64,000 nucleotides of DNA from Calothrix sp. NIES-2098 (GCA_002368175.1 AP018172.1:5397001-5461000); one strand, 5' to 3'. Positions 29,384-39,815 are shown, numbered from the stretch's first letter. Program-made: numbers and translations. Notes: generated by a model from the sequence alone, not told the origin.

Positions 29384-29430
29384 GTCAAGAGTCAAGAGTC
29401 AAGAGTCAAGAGTCAAGAGTCAAGAGTCAA
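29384..29430. repeat. Heptamer tandem repeat (STRR)
   Basis: GTCAAGA repeated 6.7 times without error, between petC and petA. Short tandemly repeated repeats of this type are characteristic of heterocystous cyanobacteria. Confidence 0.95.
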
Positions 29431-29455
29431 TGGTTCACACTGTGGACTTTTGAAC

Positions 29456-29496
29456 GCCAGTTCACTCAACGGAGGGAACCTCCGCATGTGACTGGC
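29456..29496. repeat. Nested-palindrome repeat in the petC-petA spacer
   Basis: Inner arms CGGAGG/CCTCCG inside outer arms GCCAGTtCAC/GTGACTGGC (one bulge). Same design as 9344-9384. In the petCA transcript it would form a stable hairpin. Confidence 0.7.
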
Positions 29497-29521
29497 TCCT
29501 ATTGACTTTTGACTAAAATTA

Positions 29522-30061
29522 TTAAGCCCACCAAGGTTCTTCGCCGGTGCGGAAGTCGGTTTCAGTCCACGGGCTAACAACAACTTTGTCGTCTTGGACG
29601 TTGGTGTGAGCCAAAGCCAAAGACAGAGGTGCTGGGCCGCGCACAACTTTACCGGTTGCGTCGTATTGGGAACCGTGACAAGGACATTTGAACTTGTTCT
29701 CTGCTACGTTCCAGGGGACAACACAACCTAGATGGGTGCAGATGGCATTAATGCCGTAATCGCCGATCGCTTCTTTGCTTTCTACGACAAGATAAGTGGG
29801 GTCGCCCTTTAATCCCTGAACCAGGGCGCGATCGCCTACATTATGGCTTGCTAGAAACTTGCTGACACTAACATCGTTGCCCAGTTCGTCTTTTGCCGTT
29901 GTACCGCCACCAGCGCCACCAGTAGCAGGTGGAATAAAATACTTGACAACGGGATACAATGCACCCAGAGCCACTCCAGTGACGGTTCCAAAAGTGAGCA
30001 GATTCATGAATTGACGACGCCCCATATCGGGCACGTCTGCTGATTCAGAAAATTGAGCCAT
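29522..30061 (-). CDS. petC: Cytochrome b6f Rieske iron-sulfur subunit
   Basis: 179 residues, the standard length. The N-terminal membrane anchor follows a twin-arginine-like [16 protein letters not shown], consistent with Tat export (tatC is encoded 944 bp upstream on the same strand). A Gly-rich hinge ([14 protein letters not shown]) precedes the soluble domain. The 2Fe-2S ligands are in [10 protein letters not shown] and CPCHGSQYD, with the stabilising disulphide cysteines present. It oxidises plastoquinol and reduces cytochrome f. First gene of the petCA pair. Confidence 0.98.
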   Translation of the reverse strand: MAQFSESADVPDMGRRQFMNLLTFGTVTGVALGALYPVVKYFIPPATGGAGGGTTAKDELGNDVSVSKFLASHNVGDRALVQGLKGDPTYLVVESKEAIGDYGINAICTHLGCVVPWNVAENKFKCPCHGSQYDATGKVVRGPAPLSLALAHTNVQDDKVVVSPWTETDFRTGEEPWWA

Positions 30062-30290
30062 AATCTACGCGCTCTTTGTGTATTTTGTTAAGCATTTTGA
30101 TAAGAGTACTAGTAGTTGAGCAACTCTTATCTAAGTCGAAATGCTAACGCCCACAAAAATGCCATACTTCTCTGTTCCAAGATATTTCTAGCATCTTTTC
30201 TGTTAGCATTACATTTCTTTATATCCTTATCATACTTGAGTTACGGAACTTAACATCATAACTAAATGTAAAATCTAATTGAGACAACGT

Positions 30291-30599
30291 ATGACAGGAC
30301 AGGAATTACGTCAACTGTTGCTTGATAAGTGGGGACGCTCTTACGATGTGCAGTTGCGGCGATCGCAGGGGAAAATATTTCTGCAAGTCATGTGGAAATA
30401 TTTAGAGCAAGCCTCTTTTCCTTTGAGTGAAGACGAGTACCAAGCCCATCTTGATAGCATTGCCAACTATCTTCATGCTTTAGGTGGAACAACACAAGTC
30501 CAAACATTTATCACACAAACACGCGATCGCCCCCGATTGGGCAAAGCTGTGAGTATTCCCCTTGATTTAGGCGAGCGATCTTCAGAGTGGATCTTATAA
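30291..30599 (+). CDS. DUF3067 family protein
   Basis: 102 residues from the ATG (the frame extends to a TTG at 30279). MTGQELRQLLLDKWGRSYDVQLRR, IFLQVMWKYLEQASFPLSEDEYQAHL and PRLGKAVSIPLDLG are typical of DUF3067, found in cyanobacteria and plastids with no established role to my knowledge. It is divergent from petC across 229 bp and convergent with csaA. Its linkage to photosynthesis genes and occurrence in oxygenic phototrophs suggest a plastid/thylakoid-related function, which is inference. Confidence 0.8.
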   Translation: MTGQELRQLLLDKWGRSYDVQLRRSQGKIFLQVMWKYLEQASFPLSEDEYQAHLDSIANYLHALGGTTQVQTFITQTRDRPRLGKAVSIPLDLGERSSEWIL

Positions 30600-30668
30600 A
30601 ATACTCTTGACAATTGGCTTATTTAAAGATATGTAATCAAAGCTATAAGGATTGCTATGTAAGAGTTA

Positions 30669-31004
30669 CTATAAAATTCTTTTGCCCAAAGCTACATCTT
30701 TATCCGGTTGAATTAAAACTACTTCGCCACCATCGAGAACTACTCCCAAAACCAAAACTTCAGACATAAAATCTGCAATTTGGCGAGGTGGAAAGTTGGT
30801 GACAGCTAGTATTAATTTGTTAACTAAATCTTCTGGCTGATAAAGCTTAGTAATTTGGGCACTAGATTTTTTAATGCCCAAATCACCAAAGTCTATCCAA
30901 AGTTTATAGGCTGGTTTTCTCGCAGTAGGAAAATCTGCCACTTCAACAACTTTCCCAACTCGAATCTCGACTTTTTCAAACTCTTCATAGGTGATTTGTG
31001 GCAT
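30669..31004 (-). CDS. csaA: CsaA-type tRNA-binding domain protein
   Basis: 111 residues, a single OB-fold tRNA_bind domain (EEFEKVEIRVGKVVEV, KPAYKLWIDFG, SAQITKLY, NFPPRQIADFMSEVLVLG) as in Bacillus CsaA, described as an export-related chaperone. Its ATG comes immediately after the tatC stop (TGAATG), so translation is probably coupled to tatC. That gives local support to a role in export, though the domain could equally serve RNA binding. Confidence 0.9.
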   Translation of the reverse strand: MPQITYEEFEKVEIRVGKVVEVADFPTARKPAYKLWIDFGDLGIKKSSAQITKLYQPEDLVNKLILAVTNFPPRQIADFMSEVLVLGVVLDGGEVVLIQPDKDVALGKRIL

Positions 31005-31841
31005 TCATTTCCCTATCAGTTTTACTAAACCAATGCCACCAAAATAAAGCCCTAAGACTGCACCTGCTAACAGACTTTGCGTAAGAGGGTCAGTAGAAGG
31101 AGTGAGAACAGCACCTAAAACCACTGCACCCATAATTACGTAACGCCAACCAGAAAACATTTGTTGAGAAGAAACAATTCCCAAAGCGCCAAGCAGTAGT
31201 TGAATCACAGGAATTTGAAATGCTATGCCTGTGCTAAATAATAACAACAAGACAAATTCAAAGTATTTTTCAATTGACCAAAGTTGTTCTACTACATCTG
31301 CACCATAGCTAATAAAAAACTTCAAAGCTGCGGGAATTAGCAGAAAATAACCAAATGCTAACCCTGCCACAAATAGCACACTCGACCCTAAAACTACAGG
31401 CCCTAGCAAGCGGCGTTCGCGGCGGGTTAGTCCGGGAAGCACAAATTGAATAATTTGGTAAAGGATGAACGGAGTAGAAAGTAATAAGCCACTATAGGCT
31501 GCTACTTTTAAAGAAACAAAGAAATATTCCCCAGGAGCAAGTTGGAGAAATTTTACTCCTTGTGCGGGAACTTCTAATAGCTGGACAATCGGCCTGACGT
31601 TGAAAAAACAGCCTACAACACCTACTGCAACAGCAATTAGGGCATAAAAAATTCGCTGGCGCAACTCCTCTAGGTGGTCGAAAAACGACATTTCGACTTC
31701 ACCTGGTAATTCATCAAGCGGATCGATATCAGAATCGCCATATCCTTCCACGTTGATATCCGGTGAAGTTGTAGCAGCTGCATCTGGGAATTCCCTTGAC
31801 GAATCGGACTGCGGTACAGTGTCTAAATTTTGTGGCGTCAT
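31005..31841 (-). CDS. tatC: Sec-independent (twin-arginine) translocase subunit TatC
   Basis: Polytopic core receptor of the Tat pathway. 278 residues: an acidic N-terminal extension of about 45 residues, then [20 protein letters not shown], six membrane helices and the conserved [20 protein letters not shown]. The extension is longer than in E. coli but common in cyanobacteria. The stop TGA is directly followed by the csaA ATG. Proximity to petC, a Tat substrate, fits thylakoid Rieske export. Confidence 0.97.
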   Translation of the reverse strand: MTPQNLDTVPQSDSSREFPDAAATTSPDINVEGYGDSDIDPLDELPGEVEMSFFDHLEELRQRIFYALIAVAVGVVGCFFNVRPIVQLLEVPAQGVKFLQLAPGEYFFVSLKVAAYSGLLLSTPFILYQIIQFVLPGLTRRERRLLGPVVLGSSVLFVAGLAFGYFLLIPAALKFFISYGADVVEQLWSIEKYFEFVLLLLFSTGIAFQIPVIQLLLGALGIVSSQQMFSGWRYVIMGAVVLGAVLTPSTDPLTQSLLAGAVLGLYFGGIGLVKLIGK

Positions 31842-32016
31842 GATTCAGCGATTAGGCAACATTTGCTAACTATTTTACTGGGGAAGCAGCTAGCAAAATA
31901 TGTTTTTGGTGACTTTGCGATTTTTCTTGATTTCGCCCTAGTATTTATGATGGCACTCAATATTATTACTAATGCCACTTACCCGTAAGCCTGGCTGACT
32001 GACCGTTACTTATACT

Positions 32017-32877
32017 TCAGCAGGCGCGAGGGATTGCCAGAATATTGCCAAATTTTATTGAATTTAAAGGTTTTAACTTACCAGTTTTCTCTATAGCAAA
32101 AAACTCATAACCCCATTCTTTCAATAAATTCCATGCTCCATCTGTTGTCAAACCTAACATTTTAGCTCTATCTGCACTTGCTTCAAATATAATTTGAGGA
32201 CGCATTTTCTTTATCAAAGATTGAGATCCACGCAAGACTAATTCTTCAGCTCCTTCCACATCAACTTTCATTAAATCAAAACGCTCAATAGCCTCTTTTT
32301 GGAAAACATCTTCTAGAGTAACTGTAGCTACTTCCTCAAAACTTGTACTTTCTGTATCTGCTCCCAAAGAATAACTATTAGGCGCATTATTAACATGGTA
32401 AAAACGCGAAGTCCCAGTTTTATCAGAGACAGCTGCATGAAATACCTTCACATTACTAAAATTGTTGATTTCAACGTTGCGGTCTAAAATCGGGTACGTC
32501 TCTGCCGCTGGTTCAAAAGCAAGAACCTTTCCTGTATCTGCTACCAATTTGCTAGCAATTACTGTGTAAACTCCAAAATTTGCTCCAACATCTACAAACA
32601 CTCTTCCTGGTTGGAGTACATTATTCAAATATTTTAATTCTGGTTCATAATCTTCTCTTAATACATAAATTCCTGTCGAACCTGCTTCTTTAAATTTGGG
32701 AGGCAAATAAAATTTAGCTCCACTGTGCCCCAGACTAATTGTTGCTGGACGTTTAAAAATACAATATACAGACCAAATCGCAATTCTTATAATGGTAGTA
32801 ATTGATGATTTCTCAAAGGCTGAATGACCCTTGAGGTAATTCCATTTAGCAAATAAATAAGCTAAAAATTTCCTCAT
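32017..32877 (-). CDS. FkbM family methyltransferase
   Basis: 286 residues. SAM-binding motif I is VFVDVGANFGVYTVIASKL. An acidic loop (VLAFEPAAETYPILDRNVEIN) and FDLMKVDVEGAEELVLRG complete the FkbM signature. These enzymes usually O-methylate sugars or polyketides. A strong SD (TAGGAGGAATTT before ATG) fixes the start. The N-terminal ~60 residues are hydrophobic/basic and may associate with membrane. No glycosyltransferases are adjacent, so the substrate is unknown. Confidence 0.92.
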   Translation of the reverse strand: MRKFLAYLFAKWNYLKGHSAFEKSSITTIIRIAIWSVYCIFKRPATISLGHSGAKFYLPPKFKEAGSTGIYVLREDYEPELKYLNNVLQPGRVFVDVGANFGVYTVIASKLVADTGKVLAFEPAAETYPILDRNVEINNFSNVKVFHAAVSDKTGTSRFYHVNNAPNSYSLGADTESTSFEEVATVTLEDVFQKEAIERFDLMKVDVEGAEELVLRGSQSLIKKMRPQIIFEASADRAKMLGLTTDGAWNLLKEWGYEFFAIEKTGKLKPLNSIKFGNILAIPRAC

Positions 32878-33615
32878 AAATTCCTCCTAAATAACGAGTT
32901 TTTTTGTGAGCTAATCATCTAATAATTAGCTCTTTTGAAAAAATACTGTTTTGCTGCTACCCTAATATTTTCATTCCAAATACCCTCTATGCTTTCGTCA
33001 TAGGTATTTAGAAAATTAAGTAAAGCTTTGGTAATTAAGCTTTAATGTTTATAGTTTTAAGTCTGCTATAGCGTAGATAAATGCACCGCACATTAAAAAA
33101 ATGCACAGATCCTAAGCTAATCAGCCTTCAGTTACTATGAGACTATTTATGAAACCCTGATAGGACTAACTTTCAGTAATAAAACTGTTTAACGATTAGC
33201 CGCTAGTATTAAAGCTTACTATAAAAAAAAGAAAAAAATCCTCAATATATATACGTAGATCTTATAGTCTTTTAGATACCGTAATAAATATGCTTATACT
33301 TCAAATTAATAGAGTGGCCATTCTCACTGTTGCATAGTGTATTTTTCTACGATGCTATAATTACAAACTTTTAAATAATTGCAATCGTTAAGTTGATGCG
33401 TGCCTAGATTTAATATTCTTATGTTAGGGCTTTCCAAGGTCAAGAGAGCCACTGCATTGGGCGGGTTTTCGCTGTAAGAAGCGTCCCCGTAGGGTAGTAG
33501 GTAGAGTGCGACTGGTGTTACAAATTACAAGCTAGCCTTTGATGTCTAGACTCTTAAATATTGTCAAACCAGCCGCAATATATACAATTTAAATGCGTAA
33601 CAGCTTAATCAAAAA
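32878..33615. other. 0.74 kb AT-rich spacer with decayed repeat
   Basis: No coding frame. At 33448-33515 lies a degenerate relative of the GCCACT nested palindromes, preceded by GTCAAGAG. The rest is AT-rich with no clear motif. Confidence 0.6.
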
Positions 33616-35811
33616 TCACTGCGTTGGCAATTTAGGATGCGCGGTTGAGTATTGTCCGACTAAGGCAGAAATTTCTGGGTTGTATAGTCGCAAATAATTC
33701 CAATAGTTACCTAAGACTTGACGCACGTAATTTTTAGTTTCATCAAAGGGGATTTTTTCGACAAATTCATCTGGATCTTGGGTGGGGATAGTTTGCAGCC
33801 ATTTGGAAACGTTGCCAGGTCCAGCATTGTAACTAGCGATCGCAAGCAGGGAGTTATTGTTATATTGCTGATGGGTATGATCCAAATACCAAGTTCCCAG
33901 CATAATGTTGTCGTTCGGATCTTCTAGCTGAAGTTTTTTGCTATCTACCTTAATTTGTGGAGCGATCCAATTAGCTGTGCTTGGTAAAACTTGCATTAAC
34001 CCCATAGCATTAGCGATGGATTTGGCTTTAGATTCAAACCGCGACTCTTGACGAATCAAAGCAGTTACTAGCAAAGGATTGAGTTGACGTTCGTTAGACC
34101 ACTTTTCAATTTCTTGCAGATAAGGAAAGGGATAACGAGCTTGCCAATAAATGCTTTGTTTGCTGAGGGCTTGATATTCGGCTTGTTCTTCTGGGGTTTC
34201 TCGATCTTCTAATTTAGAAATCGTATCAATTCCTAATTTATTTTCGCCTCTGGCTAGTTGCATTAAACCTTCGGTGAATTGTTCGGCTACCGTCGGCTTG
34301 TCTTTATTTTGAAATTCTGTCTCCCATTGCAACCAAGCATCTCGGTCTTGTCCTAACAGATACAATTCTTTGAAAGTTTCCGAACCAGCAGTTGGTACAG
34401 GACGTTGCGGTGGAACTACTTCCGGCTTGAGTTGACGCACGGTATTAAAGTTACCGACATTCAACCCCAAGATTGCAGCCGATCGCCATGCGTAGTAAGA
34501 GTAAGGAAACTGGCTAATTACATATTCATAAGCGGTTTTCGCTTCTTGCTGCTTTCCTAATTGAGTTGCCCATTTACCTACCCAAAAACCTGCTCTGGGA
34601 GCCAAAATGCTAGTAGGGTTGTTGGTGGTAATTGGTTCTGCCCATTGCCAAGCACCTGCATAATCTCTAACTGCGGCTTTTTCTTGGGCGATTTTCCAAC
34701 GGTATTCTGCGGCTTCATCAGAATTGCCGTATTTAGAAATCAGTAATTGCCATGCTTGTTGGGCTGAATTATTATCCTTGAGTCCTTGGAAAATTTTGGC
34801 TTTTTCTACCAATGCTTTACTAGCTGCATCAGGAAATTTGGCGATCGCTTGGTTTAGATATGGTAAAGCGTCTTTACGGGTTTTTGCCATTTCTGCTAAC
34901 CGCAATAAAGCTGTGCCACTTTCTGGCGCTTCGGGAAATTGCTGTACCAGTTGTTTATAAATTGCGATCGCTTTGTCTTTTTCCTTACCTGTTACTTGCA
35001 AACCCCGTCCAGCACGATAGAGGTTAAGTGGTGTTTTGGGAGCTTTCGCATAAGCATTGGCAGCTTTATCAAATATGTTGTTTGTCCAGTAAGCTGTACC
35101 AATAATTTCCCAATCTTCGGGTTTGAGAGTAAAACCTTTTGCTAAGTTATCCAAGACAGCAACTGTTCCTGGTTGGTTAGCGGCGTATTTTGCCAAAATT
35201 AATTCTAATTGCGGCTGATTGGGGTTTTGTTCGAGGCGCTTGCGGATAATTTCCCAGGTTAGAGGATGAGAGGGAAATTGCGCGATCGCTAAATCCTGTT
35301 GCTTTGGTTGCGCAATTAAATAGATGGCTTTCACTGCTGCTGCTGTTTTTGGATACTGTTTCAGCACTTTTTGCCGCAGATCTGAAGCTTTGCCATCTTC
35401 ACCCAACATATCCTCGGCTTGGGCCTGTTTCAGCAAAATGTAAGGGGCGAGGAGTGGATAGTCTTTATCCAATCCTTCTAGTAAAACCAGTGCTTTTTTC
35501 GCTTGTGTTCTTTCAATGTAATCGCTAGCTAACAAATAACGCGCACGCTCTCGATCGAGAGTACGAGAATTTTGGGCGATATCTGCTAGTTTTGCGGCTC
35601 GTTCTGGCAGAGATTGTGATACCAGTGGGTATACGGCTGATTTGGCTTTAGTGGTTTCCGATATCTGCTCAGGTGAATTATTGCCATGTTTTAGCCATTG
35701 CCCTAAGGATTTTCCAATCTCAGGTGCTGACACCATAGCCCCGGCTAAAAAGGCACATAGTCCTGCACCAGCAATTAGAGGAATTGGATTTTTTTTAAGC
35801 TGCTTCAGCAT
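33616..35811 (-). CDS. Soluble lytic transglycosylase with TPR superhelix
   Basis: Cleaves peptidoglycan glycan strands to 1,6-anhydro products. 731 residues: an N-terminal membrane anchor or signal (about 10-32), a long alpha-helical TPR-like solenoid (about 60-560), then a C-terminal SLT domain with the catalytic Glu in ALIRQESRFESKAKS, the substrate motif AMGLMQVLPSTA and IASYNAGPGNVSKW. This matches Slt70-type enzymes of cyanobacteria. Transcribed alone. A role in cell-wall turnover or septal nanopores of filaments is speculation. Confidence 0.93.
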   Translation of the reverse strand: MLKQLKKNPIPLIAGAGLCAFLAGAMVSAPEIGKSLGQWLKHGNNSPEQISETTKAKSAVYPLVSQSLPERAAKLADIAQNSRTLDRERARYLLASDYIERTQAKKALVLLEGLDKDYPLLAPYILLKQAQAEDMLGEDGKASDLRQKVLKQYPKTAAAVKAIYLIAQPKQQDLAIAQFPSHPLTWEIIRKRLEQNPNQPQLELILAKYAANQPGTVAVLDNLAKGFTLKPEDWEIIGTAYWTNNIFDKAANAYAKAPKTPLNLYRAGRGLQVTGKEKDKAIAIYKQLVQQFPEAPESGTALLRLAEMAKTRKDALPYLNQAIAKFPDAASKALVEKAKIFQGLKDNNSAQQAWQLLISKYGNSDEAAEYRWKIAQEKAAVRDYAGAWQWAEPITTNNPTSILAPRAGFWVGKWATQLGKQQEAKTAYEYVISQFPYSYYAWRSAAILGLNVGNFNTVRQLKPEVVPPQRPVPTAGSETFKELYLLGQDRDAWLQWETEFQNKDKPTVAEQFTEGLMQLARGENKLGIDTISKLEDRETPEEQAEYQALSKQSIYWQARYPFPYLQEIEKWSNERQLNPLLVTALIRQESRFESKAKSIANAMGLMQVLPSTANWIAPQIKVDSKKLQLEDPNDNIMLGTWYLDHTHQQYNNNSLLAIASYNAGPGNVSKWLQTIPTQDPDEFVEKIPFDETKNYVRQVLGNYWNYLRLYNPEISALVGQYSTAHPKLPTQ

Positions 35812-36646
35812 GAATACCCGCTGAAAATTTCAGGTGAATTTCTTGAAACTTTAGCATTACTGACGGTCAGTGTCGCCACTTTTTCATTTTTGATTTTTAA
35901 TCTCATCTTAGAGCGTACAAATCTGTAAATTCTTAGATTTGCTAGGACTGGACTTACTTCTAGCGCATAAGCGATCCCCTGACATCTATCTATCAGTAGA
36001 GGATATGCCAGATCTGGGTGGAAATGTAGCGTTAGGCAATACACTTAATGAAAGTTAATTTATTTATGTCTCTAGGTATTCCTAGCTATTCTATTTAATT
36101 TATGAGCTTACGAATTAGAGGTAGAAACTGCGAAATCTGGAATTTCAATAGATTTTTATAAAAAAATATAATTATACCTCTATAAGATATCAGCCTATTT
36201 ACTGATATAACACTGCCAATACTCAGCGTAATTATCTTTAAAGAGAATCTATATCAAATTCGCAAATTTTAAATTATATTTTCTATTTTTAGATTTTTTT
36301 AGAATATATACATTTATTTTTAAGATAAATATTCATTTTTGTAGCCAAACATTTACTAACAAAAAAATTCTAAATTTAAATAATTACTTTTATTATATAT
36401 TTTGAAATTATTTTATGCCTAAATTTATAACTAATAAAAAGTTTAATTTACAAGCGCTAAAATCAATATAAGTATACTCAAATCTAATGATTCAGATGTA
36501 TTCATACACTGGCATAGTGCATATGTCGGTAGAGAGAAGAGATAGAGCAAAAAGTATATTCATCTTTAAAATATTTCCTAAGTAAGAGACGAATATCACA
36601 ATATTTGTCTTATTCTTCATTCTATATATAAAAATTAAAAAATAAG
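35812..36646. other. 0.83 kb very AT-rich spacer
   Basis: Open frames here are short and unlike protein. From about 36100 the composition is extremely AT-rich, with runs of A and T. I see no repeat, terminator or RNA gene. Confidence 0.5.
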
Positions 36647-36859
36647 ATGTCTGTAAGAAAGCTGCTGAACATTTTAGATTTATTTCTCGATCTGCGGCAG
36701 CAAATTGATCTGTTTTTGCCAAAGTCTACTGTTATACATGGAGGACAACTCCAGATAGCTAACTGCTGTGTTAACCCGCAACAGAAGCGATTTCAGGCGT
36801 TGGCGCAATATCTAACAAAGTTCAGACAAATACTTAGTAACCTAATACTTGAAGAATGA
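36647..36859 (+). CDS. Possible small protein ahead of the hybrid kinase
   Basis: A 70-residue frame (MSVRKLLNILDLFLDLRQQ...) ending 12 bp before the kinase start on the same strand. The N-terminal helix is amphipathic. No SD and no recognised family, so it may be non-coding leader. The tight spacing is its only support. Confidence 0.25.
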   Translation: MSVRKLLNILDLFLDLRQQIDLFLPKSTVIHGGQLQIANCCVNPQQKRFQALAQYLTKFRQILSNLILEE

Positions 36860-36871
36860 GGAGCAGAGACT

Positions 36872-39706
36872 GTGACTCTAGAAACGAAAGTAAATAACCC
36901 TGCTGCTCGAATTCTCTTAGCTAACAACGATGTACAAATGCGCGATCGCTTGCAGCAGTTGTTTAGCCAACGTTATCAACTCCAGCTAGCAGTGGATGGC
37001 ATAGAGGCTTTAAATAATATCCAACAATTAAAGCCGCTACCTGATTTAGTAATCGCTGATTTAATCATGCCCAGAATGGATGGTTTAGAGTTATTGCGAT
37101 CGCTGCGCGCGAATCCGCAAACTCAAGATATCACCATCATATTGCTGTCGTCACATTCAGATGAAGAACTTTGTGTGAAAGCGCTAGAAGCGGAAACTGA
37201 TGATTATCTCAGTCAGCCTTTTTCTGACTCGCAACTCTTATCTCGCATTGAGATAAATCTCAAGATGAGTCGGTTGCGTCAAGCAACTGTCCAGCAACAG
37301 CAACAATTGCAAGCCGAGTTAAAAGCCGCAAAAGAGCAAGTCACCACCATTTTAGAAAGCATGACCGATGCTTTCTATTCTTTGGATTGTAATTGGTGTT
37401 TTACCTATATTAATAGTTGTGCGGAGCGCATCTTAGGACAACCGCGCCATGAACTACTGGGCAAAAACATCTGGGAGCAATATCCAGTGTTCAACAGTAC
37501 TGTAGTTTATCGGCAATATCATCGCGCTTGTACGGAAAAGGTGCCGATTAACTTTGAATACTACTATCAAGCTTGTGATTGTTGGTATGATATCCACGTT
37601 TATCCCTCAGAGGAGGGCATAAACGTATATTTTCAGAATATCAGCGAACAGCAAGTGGCGCGGCGCGAACGCCAGGAAGCAGAAGCAGCAGTTCGAGCTA
37701 GCCAAGAACGGCTGAGAAGTTTTTTTGAAGCGAATTTAGTGGGAATTCTCTTTGGCAATGAAGACGGTAACATTGTCGAAGCCAATGACGAGTTTTTACG
37801 AATTGTTGGCTATAGCCGCGCCGATCTCCAAGCAGGTAGACTCAGTTGGGTAAGTATCACGCCACCAGAATACTTTGATTTAGATGAATTAGGTATTGCT
37901 GAAGCCAAAGTTAAGGGAACTTGTAGCCCTTATGAAAAAGAATTTATTCGTAAAGATGGTTCCCGCATACCTGTTGTTGTTGGCTACTCTCTGCTGCGCG
38001 AACCGCAACAGCAATCAGTCGCTTTTATTCTTGACATTAGCAGTCGCAAACAAACTGAGAGAGCGCTACACCAAAGTGAAGAGCGATTTCAGACTTTTAT
38101 GGATAATAGCCCAGCGGCAGCCTGGATTACAGATAGCGAAGGACACATACTCTACCTCAGCCCAACTTACTACCGCACATTCAAATTAGCAACAACCGAG
38201 GCGATCGGTAAAACTGTTTTTGACCTCTACCCAAAAGAAGTTGCTCAACAATTTCTCAATAATATTAAAAAGGTCGCGCAGACAAATCAGGTACTGGAAG
38301 CGATTGAGTCAGCGCCGCTGCAAGATGGCACGATGGGCGACTTTTTGGTGTATAAGTTTCCCATTGCCGATGCTTCTGGAAAACGCTTAGTAGGAGGCGT
38401 AGCAGTTGATATTACCGAACGCGAACGCGCCCTGCGACAACGCCAGCAAGCAGAACAAGCTCTACAAAAACATAGCGAACGACTGAAGTTACTCTCAGAA
38501 ACAGCCAGCGATTTGCTTTCAACTGAGCATCCTCTAGAGTTAATGAACGATTTGTTCGGCAAACTCTCAGCCCAGATGGATTTACATTGTTACTTCAACT
38601 ATTTAATCGATATACAAGGAAATAGGCAAAAATTGCACTTAAAGTCTTGGAGTGGCGTTGAGGATCGAGTAGTTCCGACACTTGAATGGCTGGAAATTGG
38701 TCAAGCAGTATGTGGGTTAGCAGCACAAACACGGCGTCAAATTATTGTTAACAATGTACAGCATTCCACCCATCCAAATACCGAGATTCTCTGCACTTTG
38801 AAGATGACAGCTTACGCAGCTCAACCGTTAATTGCTCGTGGTAAGTTACTAGGCGTACTGTCTTTTGGCAGTCGCACCAAAACTCATTTTACACCAGAGG
38901 AAATCGCACTGCTGCAAGCAACTTCTGACCAAATTGCGATCGCCCTAGAACGTTCTGAATTAGTTGTTTCGTTGCAACAGCAAACAGAGCAATTGATGCA
39001 AGCGAACCGACTCAAAGATGAATTTTTAGCAGTCCTTTCTCACGAACTACGCACGCCACTCAATCCGATTTTGGGGTGGTCAAAGTTACTACGGACTCAA
39101 AAGTATAATGAAGCAATTCTTGACCGCGCCTTGGAAACTATCGAACGTAACGCCAAGCTTCAGACCGAGTTAATTGAAGATTTACTCGATGTCTCTCGCA
39201 TTCTCCAAGGCAAACTCAACTTAAATATTACTCAAGTCGATCTAGCATCAACAATCGTCGCCGCCATAGAAAATGTCCAGTTAGCTGCTGAAGCTAAATG
39301 CATTCAGCTTCAGGTGATACTAGAACCCGATGTTGGTCAAGTTTATGGCGATCCAAGTCGTTTACAGCAAGTCGTTTGGAACTTACTATCCAACGCTGTC
39401 AAGTTTACTCCGGCAAATGGACGTGTAGAAATTCATTTAGCATCCTTAGATTCCCAGGTGAAGTTGCAGGTGAAAGATACAGGTAAAGGCATTAGTGCTG
39501 ATTTTTTACCTTATGTATTTGACTACTTCCGACAAGCAGATGGGACAAACACCAGGAAATTTGGGGGATTGGGTTTAGGATTAGCCATTGTCCGTTACCT
39601 GGTCGAGCTACATGGTGGTACAGTCAAGGCAGAAAGCCCTGGAGAAGGACAAGGAGCGACCTTTACGTTGACGCTGCCATTACTAGGGAGGATATGTGGG
39701 AGATGA
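36872..39706 (+). CDS. Hybrid sensor kinase: receiver, PAS repeats, GAF, HisKA-ATPase
   Basis: 944 residues. The N-terminal receiver (about 12-130) has phospho-acceptor Asp63 in IADLIMPRMDG, but the usual acidic pair reads NND and the conserved Lys is Gln115 (LSQPFS), so phosphorylation behaviour may be altered. Three PAS segments follow (about 155-270, 280-395, 405-525), then a GAF (about 545-695). The kinase core has His724 in LSHELRTPLNPILGW, the N box NLLSNAVKFTP, DTGKGI and FGGLGLGLAI. It starts at GTG 36872 behind GAGGAGCAGAG. No membrane segments, so it is a soluble kinase. Signal and partner are unknown. Confidence 0.92.
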   Translation: MTLETKVNNPAARILLANNDVQMRDRLQQLFSQRYQLQLAVDGIEALNNIQQLKPLPDLVIADLIMPRMDGLELLRSLRANPQTQDITIILLSSHSDEELCVKALEAETDDYLSQPFSDSQLLSRIEINLKMSRLRQATVQQQQQLQAELKAAKEQVTTILESMTDAFYSLDCNWCFTYINSCAERILGQPRHELLGKNIWEQYPVFNSTVVYRQYHRACTEKVPINFEYYYQACDCWYDIHVYPSEEGINVYFQNISEQQVARRERQEAEAAVRASQERLRSFFEANLVGILFGNEDGNIVEANDEFLRIVGYSRADLQAGRLSWVSITPPEYFDLDELGIAEAKVKGTCSPYEKEFIRKDGSRIPVVVGYSLLREPQQQSVAFILDISSRKQTERALHQSEERFQTFMDNSPAAAWITDSEGHILYLSPTYYRTFKLATTEAIGKTVFDLYPKEVAQQFLNNIKKVAQTNQVLEAIESAPLQDGTMGDFLVYKFPIADASGKRLVGGVAVDITERERALRQRQQAEQALQKHSERLKLLSETASDLLSTEHPLELMNDLFGKLSAQMDLHCYFNYLIDIQGNRQKLHLKSWSGVEDRVVPTLEWLEIGQAVCGLAAQTRRQIIVNNVQHSTHPNTEILCTLKMTAYAAQPLIARGKLLGVLSFGSRTKTHFTPEEIALLQATSDQIAIALERSELVVSLQQQTEQLMQANRLKDEFLAVLSHELRTPLNPILGWSKLLRTQKYNEAILDRALETIERNAKLQTELIEDLLDVSRILQGKLNLNITQVDLASTIVAAIENVQLAAEAKCIQLQVILEPDVGQVYGDPSRLQQVVWNLLSNAVKFTPANGRVEIHLASLDSQVKLQVKDTGKGISADFLPYVFDYFRQADGTNTRKFGGLGLGLAIVRYLVELHGGTVKAESPGEGQGATFTLTLPLLGRICGR

Positions 39707-39716
39707 GGACAAGGAA

Positions 39717-39761
39717 GTGTGGGGAGTGTGGGGAGTGTGGGGAGTGTGGGGAGTGTGGGGA
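39717..39761. repeat. Nonamer tandem repeat
   Basis: GTGTGGGGA repeated five times perfectly, 11 bp after the kinase stop, between convergent genes. Confidence 0.95.
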
Positions 39762-39815
39762 GAAATAACCAATGACAAATGACTATTGCCTTTTGACTCT
39801 TGAGTCTTGACAAAT

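Noticed and set aside
35805..36044. 79-codon minus-strand frame upstream of the lytic transglycosylase
   Set aside because: It overlaps the transglycosylase start and has random-looking composition; it is probably leader DNA.
36492..36722. 75-codon minus-strand frame
   Set aside because: Very AT-rich, overlaps another frame, no ribosome site and no recognisable protein features.
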